From Bog-473 sp963726135 (GTDB taxonomy: Bacteria > Actinomycetota > Acidimicrobiia > Acidimicrobiales > RAAP-2), in the NCBI GenBank assembly GCA_963726135.1, contig CAVSBE010000008.1, positions 2,418,001 to 2,482,000 of the forward strand: a DNA stretch of 64,000 nucleotides. The letters run 5' to 3'. Shown here piece by piece: positions 44,991 through 54,776 of the stretch. Position numbers and translations under genes: made by a program. Every line of letters starts with the position of its first letter. The stretch's first letter is position 1. The notes under the pieces were generated by a model, which worked only from the letters and a program-made list of their open reading frames with translations, did no database searches and had not been told where the DNA came from.

Positions 44991-47372
44991 CTAACGGCCC
45001 TCAACCCGATGTGACCGCCCGCCGCTCAGCTCCCGTACGTTGAGCGCTCGAGGTTGTGACGAGGGAAAGACGAGCTCGCCGGCCGGTTGCGGCCGGCCCA
45101 GGAAGTAGCCCTGGACAAGGTCGCAGCCCAACGACGCCAGGAGCTCCAACGTCTTCGCGTCCTCCACCCCTTCGGCGATCACTCGAACGCCCAACGAATG
45201 CCCGAGCTCGATGCTGGCCCGGACGATGGCCTCGTCCTTGCGGTTGCTGGTCGAAGAAAGCCGTTGGATCATGGCCTGGTCGATCTTGATCTCGCCGATT
45301 GCGAGCTCGCTGAGATACGCCAGCGAGGAGTACCCGGTACCGAAATCGTCCACCGACACCGTCAGCCCGAGGTTATGCAGCCTCTGGACGATGTCCCGCG
45401 ATCTCCTCCAGTCATTCATAAGGGTCGTCTCGGTCAACTCCAAGACGAGGAACTCCGCTCCGAGGCGGTGGCGGGCCAGGAGGAAGCGGATCCGATCGAG
45501 CAGGTCGACATCGAGCAGGTTCGTCGTGGAGAGATTGACCGAAATAGACACGGCGTTCCCGGCTGCATGCCATCGGGCGCATTGCGCCAACGCGGCCTCC
45601 AGGACCCATTCGGCGACTGGCTTCATAAGTCCGGCCTCCTCGGCCAGAGGGATGAAGTCTGCCGGTAGAAGCACGTCCACGCCCGACTGCGGCCATCGCA
45701 GGAGCGCCTCGACGGCAGGGACCAAACCGGTCCGAACGTCGAACTGCGGTTGGTAGTACAACTCGAGCGCATTGCTGTCCATCGCATTGCGGAACTGTTC
45801 GACTCGCTTGATCCGACTCAGGCCGGTGTCTGTCGCAGCCTCGTAGACATCGAATGGCCGGTGTGACACCTTTGCCCTGTACATGGCGACATCCGCACAA
45901 CGCAGCAACTCGGACGCCGTGCCGGCATGGTCGGGAACCATGGCGATGCCGATGCTGGCACTCACGTGAAGGTTCGCCACTTCGAGAGCGAACGGGAACT
46001 CGAGCTCGGTCGTGATCCTCTCCGCGACGATGTTTGGCCGAAGTGCGTTCTCACCGGTCAACACGATGCCGAACTCGTCGCCGCCGAGGCGGACCAGCGT
46101 GTCCGACACAGCGAGAGCCTCACGCAGCCGCGATCCGAGCAGCGCGAGGATGGAGTCGCCCACTTGGTGTCCGAACGAGTCGTTGATCTCCTTGAAGTGA
46201 TTGAGATCGATCAACAGCAGGGCGAGATGATCAGCCTGCCCCCGGGCAAAGAAGCCGTCGAGCATGTGCATCAGGTACCTGCGGTTTCCCAGGCCCGTCA
46301 GCTCGTCCGTCATGGCCTCCCGTTCCCGGGACTTGGTCAGCCCTCGAAGGGCCCGGAAGTACAGCAGTGAGCGCCCCATCACGGCCACCAACGTGAGGAG
46401 GGCCAGAGTGGCCGCGACGGGGCCGACGTGGCCGAGGGCTCCCTCGAAGAGCACCGCCAGCCCGCAGGCGGCGGCAACAGTGGGGACGACGAATTGGAAA
46501 GTCTGCGGAGACGCCGCGGCGGCTGCCGGAGTTGAGCGCAGCCAGACCGCGCCGGACATGAGCACCATGGCGACCGGCCAGGTGGCGTCGAGGAGCGTCC
46601 CGACTTGGTAGGTGTTGGCCGAGGACTGGAACAGGTACACGGTGTCGCCCACCGCCAGTAGGCCGCAGCCGAGGGCGAGGATCAGGAGCTGCGGGTTGCG
46701 CCACGTCGGAAGGACGGTCAGGGCGCCCACGACGAGTGCCACGAGCACCAGATCGCCAACCGGATAGGCCAGGTTGGTTGCCACCTCGGCCGGGGAACCG
46801 CCGATCGACCGGACGATTGTCTCGAACACGAAGGCGGCGGTCAGGGTGGCCGCCCCGAGGCCGGCAACGACGCCGTCGAGCCACGTCGCCAGCGGCACCT
46901 CCCGCACTTCCATCCGCAGCAAGAGGATCACCCCGACATAGGTCAGGGGGTAGAACGCGAGGTAGAGCGCGTCGTCCCATGAGGGCGTCGGCGGGTTTCC
47001 GCCGCCCACAGTTTGCACCGAAAAGACGACGTCGCCCAGGGCCCAGGCCAGCAGGCCCAGACCAAGGGCCAGGGCCACCGGTCGGATCGTGCCTCCGAAG
47101 ACGGCCCGGACGAGGCACGTGACGGCGACCATGACCTCGAAGCCGTCGATCACCCAGTTGACGAAGAACGTCCAGAACGAGCCGTGGGGATGCAGGACGA
47201 GGAGGACGACGAAGCAGGCGAGGAAGACGCCGAACGCTCCGTAGACGAGGGCTGCCCAACCGGAGCGCCGAGCCGCCTCCCGGGCGGCGTCGAGTCCTCC
47301 GCTCAGCGATGCAGGCGGCGACCCAGCGGGGTTCGGGTCCAGCCGCGCGAGCTGTTCATCGGATGCTCCCAT
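44991..47372 (-). CDS. Membrane-bound GGDEF-EAL cyclic-di-GMP enzyme
   Basis: This protein of about 793 residues has a long N-terminal membrane region of eight to ten spans (WAALVYGAFGVFLACFVVLL onward), a GGDEF domain and an EAL domain. The GGDEF motif LVRLGGDEFGIVL is intact, so diguanylate cyclase activity is possible. The EAL domain has VEALLRWPQ, the DDFGTGYSSLAYL metal-binding segment and LVQGYFLGRP, so phosphodiesterase activity is possible too. Which activity dominates cannot be read. ATG 47372 has a GGGGGA site at good distance; ATG 47384 is 4 codons earlier. It may sense a membrane or light/redox signal through the N-terminal region. Confidence 0.88.
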   Translation of the reverse strand: MGASDEQLARLDPNPAGSPPASLSGGLDAAREAARRSGWAALVYGAFGVFLACFVVLLVLHPHGSFWTFFVNWVIDGFEVMVAVTCLVRAVFGGTIRPVALALGLGLLAWALGDVVFSVQTVGGGNPPTPSWDDALYLAFYPLTYVGVILLLRMEVREVPLATWLDGVVAGLGAATLTAAFVFETIVRSIGGSPAEVATNLAYPVGDLVLVALVVGALTVLPTWRNPQLLILALGCGLLAVGDTVYLFQSSANTYQVGTLLDATWPVAMVLMSGAVWLRSTPAAAAASPQTFQFVVPTVAAACGLAVLFEGALGHVGPVAATLALLTLVAVMGRSLLYFRALRGLTKSREREAMTDELTGLGNRRYLMHMLDGFFARGQADHLALLLIDLNHFKEINDSFGHQVGDSILALLGSRLREALAVSDTLVRLGGDEFGIVLTGENALRPNIVAERITTELEFPFALEVANLHVSASIGIAMVPDHAGTASELLRCADVAMYRAKVSHRPFDVYEAATDTGLSRIKRVEQFRNAMDSNALELYYQPQFDVRTGLVPAVEALLRWPQSGVDVLLPADFIPLAEEAGLMKPVAEWVLEAALAQCARWHAAGNAVSISVNLSTTNLLDVDLLDRIRFLLARHRLGAEFLVLELTETTLMNDWRRSRDIVQRLHNLGLTVSVDDFGTGYSSLAYLSELAIGEIKIDQAMIQRLSSTSNRKDEAIVRASIELGHSLGVRVIAEGVEDAKTLELLASLGCDLVQGYFLGRPQPAGELVFPSSQPRALNVRELSGGRSHRVEGR

Positions 47373-47510
47373 GACGTCCCCCATGTCGACAGCGCCGCCA
47401 ATCGTCGCCCGGACAGGTGGCGAAGTGGTTCGCTGGGGGCTGCAAACAGGTTGCACGTACGGGTCACCCGAGGCACCACGCCTGAATGACCTGGGGACTC
47501 CCGTCGATCG

Positions 47511-47891
47511 CTACTCCCAATCGAACACGCGACCGCGCTTGAGCTTGCCACCGACGTCCGACTTGGGGTCTTTGAACGCTTCGGGCTTGTTGGCCTTGAG
47601 CCACGCACCCAGTTCGTCGGTGCTCCCCAGCGCGACGTCCCGGTCCTCATCGACCACGTAGACGCGGATCGATTCCCCGTCCGTGGCGATGCTGAGGTCG
47701 GCCTGACCACCAGATCCGAAGGACCACTGGGGCGGGAGGCCAGGCGTCGACATCGCCTGCAACCGCCAACCAGGTCGATGCCGGAGCAATTCGTCCACCT
47801 CTGTCCGGAGCCTGTCCCTTCCAGCTCGCACGCTCACCTCTGGGGTCACTGTCGCCGTCGGAGCCGGCGCACTCGCTCCAGGATCGTCCAC
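47511..47891 (-). CDS. Small hypothetical protein
   Basis: This is a 126-residue protein beginning at GTG. The core reads VDELLRHRPGWRLQAMSTPG and then SIRVYVVDEDRDVALGSTDE, with a C-terminal GAWLKANKPEAF segment. It looks like a folded alpha/beta domain preceded by about 20 disordered residues (APAPTATVTPE). I recognise no family. It is upstream of the GGDEF-EAL gene on the same strand and divergent from the glycosidase-like gene. Confidence 0.55.
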   Translation of the reverse strand: MDDPGASAPAPTATVTPEVSVRAGRDRLRTEVDELLRHRPGWRLQAMSTPGLPPQWSFGSGGQADLSIATDGESIRVYVVDEDRDVALGSTDELGAWLKANKPEAFKDPKSDVGGKLKRGRVFDWE

Positions 47892-48014
47892 GATTGCGCC
47901 TTCCGTCCATTCTCACGACCCGGGCAGTGAACGCGCTGTCCGTGGACGACAGGACCAGCGCCATCGCAGCCCTGAAATCCGTCTCGACGAGTTGCTCGAC
48001 CGCGTCGGCCTCCA

Positions 48015-49347
48015 GTGGCTGAGCGACGCCGACGCAGGAGGTGGTCGGTCGCGACGACCGTCGTGCTCTGTGCCGGCGTGCTGGGGGCGGCGATGTGGAC
48101 GGACGTCCAAGCCCAGACACGCGCCGGCAACGAGAGGGCCGCCCTCCGAGAAGCCCGACGCCCACCTGGCGTCGCTCCGCCACGACGTGGCCGCGACCCA
48201 GCACGCCAACGCCGTCACCGCTGCGCAGCGCGATGCACTGCGGTCGTCGATCACCTCGACGCTCGACCAGTTGGCGTCGCTCGATTCGGCGTTGGCCGAC
48301 ACCAACGGGCACGCAGTTCTGCAAGGGGACAGCATCGACACCATCCGGACATGCCTCGGCGGGGTCCAGAACGCACTGAACCAGATCGCGGCGAAGGACA
48401 ACGGCCAGGCAGCCAGCGACATCTCGGCCGTCTCGGGGCAGTGCAGCCAGCTCGATGGTGGCTCGATCGCGGGTCTCGTCTACCCGTTCGACTTTCCCGA
48501 TCCCGCCGTCATCCTGGTCGGACAGACCTACTTCGCGTACGCCACCAACTCGGTCGCCGGCAACATCCAGATCATCCAGTCCAGCGACCTGACCGACTGG
48601 ACCGCGGTCGGCAACGCCCTCCCGAGCCTCCCTCTTGGGCTGCCCCCGACGACAGCTGGGTACCGTCCGTCGTGCAGCTTGGGGGGAAATTCGTCCTCTA
48701 CTACGCGGCCGACGTCGCCGGCAGCGGCACGGAATGCATCTCGGTGGCGACGGCCAGCCAGCCCCAGGGGCCGTACATCGACACATCGACCGCCCCGCTC
48801 GAGTGCCAGCCGGCGTTGGGGGGCTCCATCGACCCGTACTCGTTCATCGACACGAACGGAACGCCCTACCTGTTGTGGAAGTCCGGCGGCCCGGGCTCGT
48901 CGAAGCTCTGGTCCGAGCAGCTCTTTCCGGCCGGCACGGCGATGGCGGCGGGCGCCAACCCGACCCTCGTCCTCACGCCGGATCAGGGTGTGGGAGGCCG
49001 ACACCGTCGAGGCTCCCGACCTGGTCAGTGTGGGCGGACGATATTTCCTCTTCTACTCGGGCAACGATTGGAACAGCGCGAACTACGCGGTGGGCGTCGC
49101 CACCTGCACGGGTCCGCTCGGACCGTGTGGCGACGCCTCGCCGAGCCCCATCCTCGCGAGTGGCCCCGGCGTGGCCGGGCCCGGCGGGGAGTCGGTGTTC
49201 GCCGACGCGGCCGGCTCGTACTGCATCGCCTTCCACGCCTGGGTCCCGGGGACCGTGGGCTTTCCGAACAGCCGCGACCTCTACGTCCGCCGACTCACCG
49301 TCACCGGTCCGACGCCCGTCGTCGCCGCCCCGGGGTCGGCCCCGTGA
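48015..49347 (+). pseudogene. Exported glycoside-hydrolase family 43-like protein, three frame changes
   Basis: A GTG start gives an N-terminal signal/membrane segment (SVATTVVLCAGVLGAAM). A helical region follows (HLASLRHDVAATQHANAV, then LDQLASLDSALADT), and a beta-propeller-like domain typical of GH43 begins GLVYPFDFPDPAVILVGQTY. The latter continues in a second frame as DDSWVPSVVQLGGKFVLYYA and in a third as VWEADTVEAPDLVSVGGRYF. The acidic residues of the GH43 active site are plausibly present (DFPDPA, EAPDL). Breaks lie near 48140, 48640 and 48988. The net length is 3n+1. It may degrade arabinose- or xylose-containing polymers outside the cell. The activity is inference. Confidence 0.65.
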
Positions 49348-49380
49348 CGGGAGGCCGTCGCGGCACCGGACGCGGCGAGC

Positions 49381-50256
49381 TCAGCGAGCCGCCGCCAGGG
49401 CCTCCGCCCGCCGGAGGAGCCCCGACCCGTCGATCTCGGCGCACACGCGTGCGAATTCGCCGGTCGGTCCCTTCCACCGGAGCTCCTCGACCCGTCCGAG
49501 CAGCGAACGGTCGACGCGCAGCGTCGCCAGCTCCTTGAACAGCAGCGCGTCGTCACGAGACTCCATGAGCACGCCAGCCAGCTTGGCCGCGCCGCGGACG
49601 GCGACCCCCCAGTCGGCCGGATCGGGTGGAATCTCCTCGACATGACTCCAGCGGGCCAGGACGGTAGCGGCGGACTTGGCGCCCCAGCCCGCCAAACCGG
49701 GGAACCCGTCGGCGCTGTCGCCGACCAGGGCGAGGTAGTCGGGGATGGAGGCCGGGCCGACACCGAACTTTGCGACGACACCGTCCTCGTCGATGAGCGC
49801 GTCCTTGCGCCGGTCCAGCTGCACGACCCGCGTCCCGCGGACGCATTGCCCGAGGTCCTTGTCCGGCGTGCAGATGACGACCTGGTCGACGTCGGGGTCG
49901 TCGGCGGCGACCGCCGCCCCACTGGCCAGCGCGTCGTCTGCCTCGAGGTCGACCATCGGCCACACCAGCACGCCCAGCGCCATGAGGGCCTCCTCGAGGG
50001 GCCAGGCCTGCGACCACAGGTCCGGGTCGACGCCGTCGCCCGTCTTGTAGCCGGGCCAGAGGTCATTGCGGAACGACTCGATGACGTGGTCGGTGGCCAC
50101 GCCGACATGGGTGGCTCCCTCACCCAACAGCTGGAGGACCGACCCGACCACGCCTCTGACGGCCGCCACCTCTTGCCCGGCGCCGTTGCGATGGGGCGGC
50201 GCGCCGAAGAAGTGGCGAAACAGCTCGTAGGTCCCGTCGACGAGGTGCACCTTCAT
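49381..50256 (-). CDS. 5'-3' exonuclease (FEN/PolA N-terminal type)
   Basis: This is a 291-residue nuclease starting MKVHLVDGTYELFRHFFGAP. It has the metal-binding acidic residues VDLEADDALAS and CTPDKDLGQCV, then GDSADGFPGLAGWGAKSA, the helix-3-turn-helix that grips DNA. The domain is that of the PolA 5' exonuclease or flap endonuclease, here stand-alone. It removes RNA primers or flaps. ATG 50256 lies 16 bases after the sigma-factor stop; an in-frame upstream start would overlap the sigma gene and add 23 Arg-rich residues. It probably shares a transcript with the sigma factor. Confidence 0.88.
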   Translation of the reverse strand: MKVHLVDGTYELFRHFFGAPPHRNGAGQEVAAVRGVVGSVLQLLGEGATHVGVATDHVIESFRNDLWPGYKTGDGVDPDLWSQAWPLEEALMALGVLVWPMVDLEADDALASGAAVAADDPDVDQVVICTPDKDLGQCVRGTRVVQLDRRKDALIDEDGVVAKFGVGPASIPDYLALVGDSADGFPGLAGWGAKSAATVLARWSHVEEIPPDPADWGVAVRGAAKLAGVLMESRDDALLFKELATLRVDRSLLGRVEELRWKGPTGEFARVCAEIDGSGLLRRAEALAAAR

Positions 50257-50272
50257 GGCAGGCCCGAGTCTG

Positions 50273-51502
50273 TCACTCGTCCGGCGTGTCGACCGCCGAC
50301 GCCTCGGCCTTGCGGAGGAAGGCACGCTCCGCTTCGTTGTCGGTCAGCGCACGGGCGGCCTCGTACGCCGCGGTGGCTTCGGAGCCGCGGCCCACTCTGC
50401 GGAGGAGATCGGCGCGGACAGCGTGGTACAGGTAGTACCCCTGGAGTGGCAGGTCGTCCGAGGCCGCCAAACCGGCGCGTGGACCTTCGACCTCGGCGAG
50501 GGCGACGGCCCGGTTGAGCGCGACCACCGGCGACGGGTCGTAGGAGAGCAGCTGGTCATAGAGAACGAGGATCTGCCGCCAGTCCGTCGCCGCCGCGCTC
50601 GGAGCGTCGCTGTGGACCGCGTTGATCGCAGCCTGGAGTTGATAGGGCCCCGGCACGTTCCGCTGCAAGCAGCCTCGTACGAGCTGTTGGCCCTCGGCGA
50701 TCAGTCGGCGATCCCAGAGGCGCCGGTCCTGGTCCCGCAGCGGGACCAGGGAGCCGTCGCCGTCGGTGCGAGCGGGTCGGCGCGAAGCGATCAGCAGCAT
50801 GAGCGCGAGAAGGCCGCTGACCTCGGGCTCGTCGGGCATCAACGTGGCGAGGACCCGCCCGAGACGGATGGCCTCGATGCACAGGTCCTCTCGCACCAAT
50901 TCGTCCCCCGCGCTGGCCGTGTACCCCTCGTTGTAGACGAGGTAGACGACGGCGAGCACGGGTCGAAGCCGCTCGGGTAACTCCGCGCTGCTCGGGACGC
51001 GGTACGGAATGGCGGCGTCGCGGATCTTGGCCTTGGCCCGGACGATGCGCTGCGCGATCGTCGGCTCCGGGACGACGAAGGCCCGGGCGATCTCGGGCGT
51101 GGTGAGCCCGCCGAGGAGGCGCAGTGTCAGCGCCACCTGGGCAGCCGGCGCCAGCGCCGGGTGGCAACACGTGAAGATCAGGCGGAGGCGGTCGTCGTGC
51201 ACCGAGAGATCCCCGTCGGGCTCGTCACGTTGATGGAGGAGCGCGGCCTGGGCCTGGCGGTCGTCCCGCGAGGCCTCGCGCCGCACGCGGTCGATGATCC
51301 GGTTCCGTGCCGTCGTGATGATCCAGCCGGCCGGGCTGGCGGGCACTCCGTCGGTGGTCCAGCGCTCCGCCGCGATGGCGAACGCCTCCTGCACCCCCTC
51401 CTCGGCCAGGTCGATGTCACCGAATGCGCGGACCAAGACAGAGACGGCGCGCCCGAATTCCTCGCGGAACACACGCTCGACATCGCCGAGGCCCTCATCC
51501 AT
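50273..51502 (-). CDS. ECF42-type sigma factor with C-terminal extension
   Basis: This 409-residue protein begins with sigma region 2 (FREEFGRAVSVLVRAFGDID, then ASPAGWIITTARNRIIDRVR) and region 4 (FTCCHPALAPAAQVALTLRL, then TTPEIARAFVVPEPTIAQRI). The long C-terminal part has the VYLVYNEGYTAS motif and helical repeats of TPR type, required for activity in studied ECF42 members. ATG at MDEGLGDVERVFREEF is chosen; a longer version adds 30 Arg-rich residues. It follows the YCII gene by 14 bases, the signature arrangement of this sigma group, with no anti-sigma factor. Confidence 0.92.
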   Translation of the reverse strand: MDEGLGDVERVFREEFGRAVSVLVRAFGDIDLAEEGVQEAFAIAAERWTTDGVPASPAGWIITTARNRIIDRVRREASRDDRQAQAALLHQRDEPDGDLSVHDDRLRLIFTCCHPALAPAAQVALTLRLLGGLTTPEIARAFVVPEPTIAQRIVRAKAKIRDAAIPYRVPSSAELPERLRPVLAVVYLVYNEGYTASAGDELVREDLCIEAIRLGRVLATLMPDEPEVSGLLALMLLIASRRPARTDGDGSLVPLRDQDRRLWDRRLIAEGQQLVRGCLQRNVPGPYQLQAAINAVHSDAPSAAATDWRQILVLYDQLLSYDPSPVVALNRAVALAEVEGPRAGLAASDDLPLQGYYLYHAVRADLLRRVGRGSEATAAYEAARALTDNEAERAFLRKAEASAVDTPDE

Positions 51503-51516
51503 CTGCCGATCCGGCC

Positions 51517-51873
51517 TCAGCCGGCAGGGTTCTCCTGGAAGGGTCGGACCTCGACCGCCTCGCCGCAGGCGCGGGTCGCCTTCACCGCCCACGCGAGGGC
51601 CGCATCGAGGTCGGCCGCCTCAATGATCCACACCCCACCGATGTGCTCCTTGGACTCGGTGAACGGGCCGTCCGTCACCAGGACCTCGGCTCCCTTGGCC
51701 CGGACGACCGTCGCCGACGATGCCGGGAGGAGCCCACCGGCAAAGACCCAGGCCCCCGCCGCCTGCAATTCCTCGTTCAACCGGGACACCTGCGCGTAGG
51801 CCTTCTCCATGTCCGCTGAAGGTCGGGGCGGTGCGCCGTCGACCATCGGAACGCTCAAGAGGTACTGCTTCAT
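51517..51873 (-). CDS. YCII/DGPF-domain protein
   Basis: This 118-residue protein has the DGPF hallmark VTDGPFTESKEHIGGVWI, after which the family is named, and the N-terminal strand MKQYLLSVPMVDG. The ferredoxin-like fold is related to the YciI hydrolase, but activity is unknown. ATG 51873 has an AGAAAGGA ribosome-binding site. DGPF genes are the constant partner and target of ECF42 sigma factors. A matching promoter lies about 85-110 bases upstream, indicating autoregulation of the pair. Confidence 0.9.
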   Translation of the reverse strand: MKQYLLSVPMVDGAPPRPSADMEKAYAQVSRLNEELQAAGAWVFAGGLLPASSATVVRAKGAEVLVTDGPFTESKEHIGGVWIIEAADLDAALAWAVKATRACGEAVEVRPFQENPAG

Positions 51874-52270
51874 GTGAGGAATCCTTTCTCTTCTCGTACT
51901 TCCCGGGTCACCCTTGCCGTCGTCCGACTCGGGCCCAGCGCCGGCGGTCACCGTCCATACGAACGCGACCGGCGCAATTCGACACCGAGGCCACGAATTT
52001 CTTCTGGCATTCTTCGGTCGCGCCCTCAGGCGGCGGGAACACCCGATGCAGGCTCCGCCCGCCCGGGCAACTGGCCGCAGGACGCTCCGTCACCGCGCGA
52101 GCCTGTCACAACCGGGCGTTAGAACGAGCCGGTACGACAACGGATAGACGTCCGATTCCCGCCGGGCGACCCCGTGTTCGGTCCTTAGGGTGGGAATAGA
52201 CAAAGGCCGAATGACGTTGCCCGCGGGGGTGGGGGCTGACGGATCGGATCGTTCAGTGCAGAGGGAGACC
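51874..52270. other. 397-base divergent intergenic region
   Basis: It separates the YCII-sigma operon from the MFS transporter. Apart from the candidate ECF42 promoter near the left end and a GAGGGAGA ribosome-binding site before the MFS start, I see no gene, repeat or RNA structure. Short open frames here are Arg/Pro-rich and have no ribosome-binding sites. Confidence 0.6.
51958..51984 (-). promoter_or_regulatory. Candidate ECF42-dependent promoter
   Basis: On the minus strand TGTCGA (51984-51979) is followed after 17 bases by CGTA (51961-51958). TGTCGA as -35 and a CG(A/T)C-like -10 are described for ECF42 promoters in Streptomyces; the final -10 base differs here. It lies upstream of the YCII-sigma operon. 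Confidence 0.55.
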
Positions 52271-53789
52271 ATGTCCACAAACCACAGAGGCAGCGTCGCA
52301 ATCGAACTCGAACCGGGCCGGTACGTCCCGTCGTGGATCGTCCTCGGCATCGTCTGCATCGGCCAGTTCATGGTCGTGCTGGACGCCTCCATAGTGAACG
52401 TCGCCCTCCCGTCGATCCAGCGCGATCTGCACTTCAGCACGACGAACCTCCAGTGGATCGTCAACGCCTACACGCTGACCTTCGCCGGATTCCTCCTTCT
52501 CGGCGGGCGAGCAGCCGACCTCTTCGGTCGGCGGAGGATCTTCATGGTGGGCTTGGCCGTCTTCACCGTGTCGAGCCTTCTCGGCGGCCTGGCGCAGAGC
52601 GAGGCCTGGCTGATAGGCGCCCGGGCTCTACAGGGGCTGGGAGCGGCCATCCTCGGCGCCCGCCACCCTGACCATCTTGACCTCGACGTTCGCGGAGGGT
52701 CCGGCCCGCGCGAAGGCACTGGGAGTCTGGAGTGCCGTGTCCGCCGCCGGCGCGTCGGCCGGGGCACTGTTCGGGGGGATCTTGACCGACTTCTTGAGCT
52801 GGCGCTGGATCCTGTTCGTCAACGTGCCGGTCGGAGCCGTGGCGCTCGTCGCTGCCCGCCGCGACCTCCCCGAGTCACGGGCCGAGATGGTGCACCGCCA
52901 TCTCGACCTCGCGGGGGCGGTGACGGTCACGGCGGGCCTGGTGGCGCTGGTGTTCGCCCTCGTGCGCACCGAGACCTACTCGTGGGGGTCGGCTCAGGTC
53001 CTGGTGCCACTGGTGGCCGCCGTGGCGCTCATCGCCGTCTTCCTCTTCTTGCAGGCCCGGGTATCGAAGGCTCCGCTCGTCCCGCTCAAGATCTTCCGCT
53101 CGCGCTCGGTGTCGGGAGGCAACGTCGTGATGCTGATGATGTTCGGGGCGCTGTTCGGTTCCTGGTACTTCGAGACGCTCTACATGCAGCACGTGCTCGG
53201 GTACAGCCCGCTCCAGGCGGGGCTCGCCTTCTTGCCGCAGACCCTGCTCATCGCCGCCGGGGCACAGGTCACGGCGCGCCTGGTGCCGAGGGTCGGCCCG
53301 CGCCCGCTCATCGTCCTCGGCGCGCTGGTGGCGGGGGGCGGGCTGGCCTGGCTGTCCCAGATCTCGACCGGCAGCACGTTCGTGGCCGACCTCTTCGGTC
53401 CGTACGTCCTCATCGGTCTCGGCATGGGCCTTGCGGTGACACCGATCGCGGTTGCTGGCACGGCGGGGGTGCCCCGGGAGGAGTCAGGTCTCGCGTCCGG
53501 ATTGCTCAACACGTCACGCACGGTCGGCGCGTCCATCGGCCTCGCCGCGTTGGCCACCGTGGCGGCCAACCGCACCTCGGGCAGGCTGAGCGACGTCGCG
53601 GCGACGCCGGCGCACACCGCGGCGGCCCTGACCGACGGCTACGCCCTCGCCTTCTCGGTGGCGGCGGTCGTACTGGCGGCCACCGCCGCGGTCGCCATGG
53701 CCACGCTTCCGTCGCTGCGTCAGCTCGGTGTGCCGGTCAAGGCGAGCCGAGAGGCCGCCGCAGCGACCCTCGAGCTCGAGGAGGCCTGA
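52271..53789 (+). CDS. DHA2-family MFS drug transporter (14 spans), frame broken near 52655
   Basis: The N-terminal frame gives SWIVLGIVCIGQFMVVLDAS, then IVNVALPSIQRDL (the DHA signature), and motif A GGRAADLFGRRRIFM. It is lost within motif C (GARALQGLGAAIL). Removing one G near 52655 joins it to APATLTILTSTFAEGPARAK and the rest of a 14-span EmrB/QacA-type transporter of about 505 residues (length 3n+1). Such proton antiporters export toxic organic cations, antibiotics or metabolites. ATG 52271 has a GAGGGAGA site. The adjacent ECF42 operon is divergent. No TetR regulator lies next to it. Confidence 0.85.
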
Positions 53790-53810
53790 GGGGGGCGGCA
53801 TTGCCGGGGG

Positions 53811-54305
53811 TCAGGTGGCCGGGGCGCCCGGGGCCGACTTTGCGTTGAAGGCGTCGATCATCATGGTGACGGCGTCGTGGAGCCCGCCTTCTGTGTGCAC
53901 GTCGAGCAGGTCGATGGCGTGCTCGATCTTGTGTCGGGCGTCTTCCACGTCCTCGAACGTCTTGGTCGCCCGGGCGTCCGCCGCTCTGGACTGGATGTTC
54001 TGCCCCACGATGATGATCGGCAACAGGACGAGCTGGATGAATTCGGACGACAGCCAGAGCACGAGCGTGGTCGCACTGTGCTGCTTGATGGTCGAGGGGA
54101 GGCTGACGACGGCGATGCACGTGAAGAGGTAGGCACACCACATAGTGCCGACGAGAACCGTGATCTTGAGGCCGAAGGCCGCATTGAACCGCTGCATGGG
54201 AGTATCGCGCCTCACATAGCGGTGCGTGTTGGCGTAGACGGGGGTCCCGTCCTTGGTGAAGCCATGCTTGGGTGTGATCGGTGGTGCGTCCGCGGTCGTG
54301 GTCAT
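53811..54305 (-). CDS. DUF1003-like two-span membrane protein
   Basis: This 164-residue protein has two membrane segments: ITVLVGTMWCAYLFTCIAVV and LVLWLSSEFIQLVLLPIIIV. They are followed by VGQNIQSRAADARATKTFED and a helical cytoplasmic tail. The second span and the GQN motif match the DUF1003 style (SSFLQLVLLP-IIMVGQN). DUF1003 function is unknown. ATG 54305 begins a soluble Thr-rich N-terminus. It converges with the MFS gene, 21 bases apart, and is divergent from nothing known; the VOC gene upstream is on the same strand. Confidence 0.7.
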   Translation of the reverse strand: MTTTADAPPITPKHGFTKDGTPVYANTHRYVRRDTPMQRFNAAFGLKITVLVGTMWCAYLFTCIAVVSLPSTIKQHSATTLVLWLSSEFIQLVLLPIIIVGQNIQSRAADARATKTFEDVEDARHKIEHAIDLLDVHTEGGLHDAVTMMIDAFNAKSAPGAPAT

Positions 54306-54392
54306 GCCGGTCCGGTCCTCCTGTGGCGTCGGGGTCGAACCGGATTCTCACACGGAGGTGCCTCCGTGCAGCGGGATGCGGCCTTCCAGCGA

Positions 54393-54776
54393 TCAGCCCG
54401 AAGGCTCTTCCACCTGCTCCATGAACTCGAGGCGGATCCCCCCAGGCGCCTCGACGAAGGCGATGCGGCGGGTACCGAACGTGCCACTGACCGTCCGCGG
54501 CCCCCAAAGGACCCGATGGCGCGCCAACTCGGCATCGAGATCGTCGACGAACAGCGCGGGATGTAGGAACCCCTCGTCGGGGAGCGTGCAGGCGTCCTCA
54601 TAGATGGCGTGCGTGAAGAGCGTCAGGTCGAGGGCGCCCAGCTGCACGTCGGCCCGGCGGCCGTTCTCCCAATCGACGGGCTCGGTCACCGCTGCTCCGG
54701 CCGCTTCGTACCAGGCGCAGGCGGCCTCGAGATCGGAGACCTTCACGGCCAGGTTGGCCAGGCCGGTGACCGCCAT
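54393..54776 (-). CDS. VOC-family (glyoxalase-like) protein
   Basis: This is a 127-residue single VOC chain, starting GLANLAVKVSDLEAACAWYE and ending FGTRRIAFVEAPGGIRLEFM. The second unit HPALFVDDLDAELARHRVL contains a possible metal His. The C-terminal Glu in RLEFME is in the normal metal-ligand position. The start overlaps the stop of the upstream VOC gene by one base (TGATG), so the two are co-translated. Together with the amidohydrolase they form a three-gene catabolic operon, resembling the amidohydrolase and VOC set near 5-9 kb. Confidence 0.8.
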   Translation of the reverse strand: MAVTGLANLAVKVSDLEAACAWYEAAGAAVTEPVDWENGRRADVQLGALDLTLFTHAIYEDACTLPDEGFLHPALFVDDLDAELARHRVLWGPRTVSGTFGTRRIAFVEAPGGIRLEFMEQVEEPSG

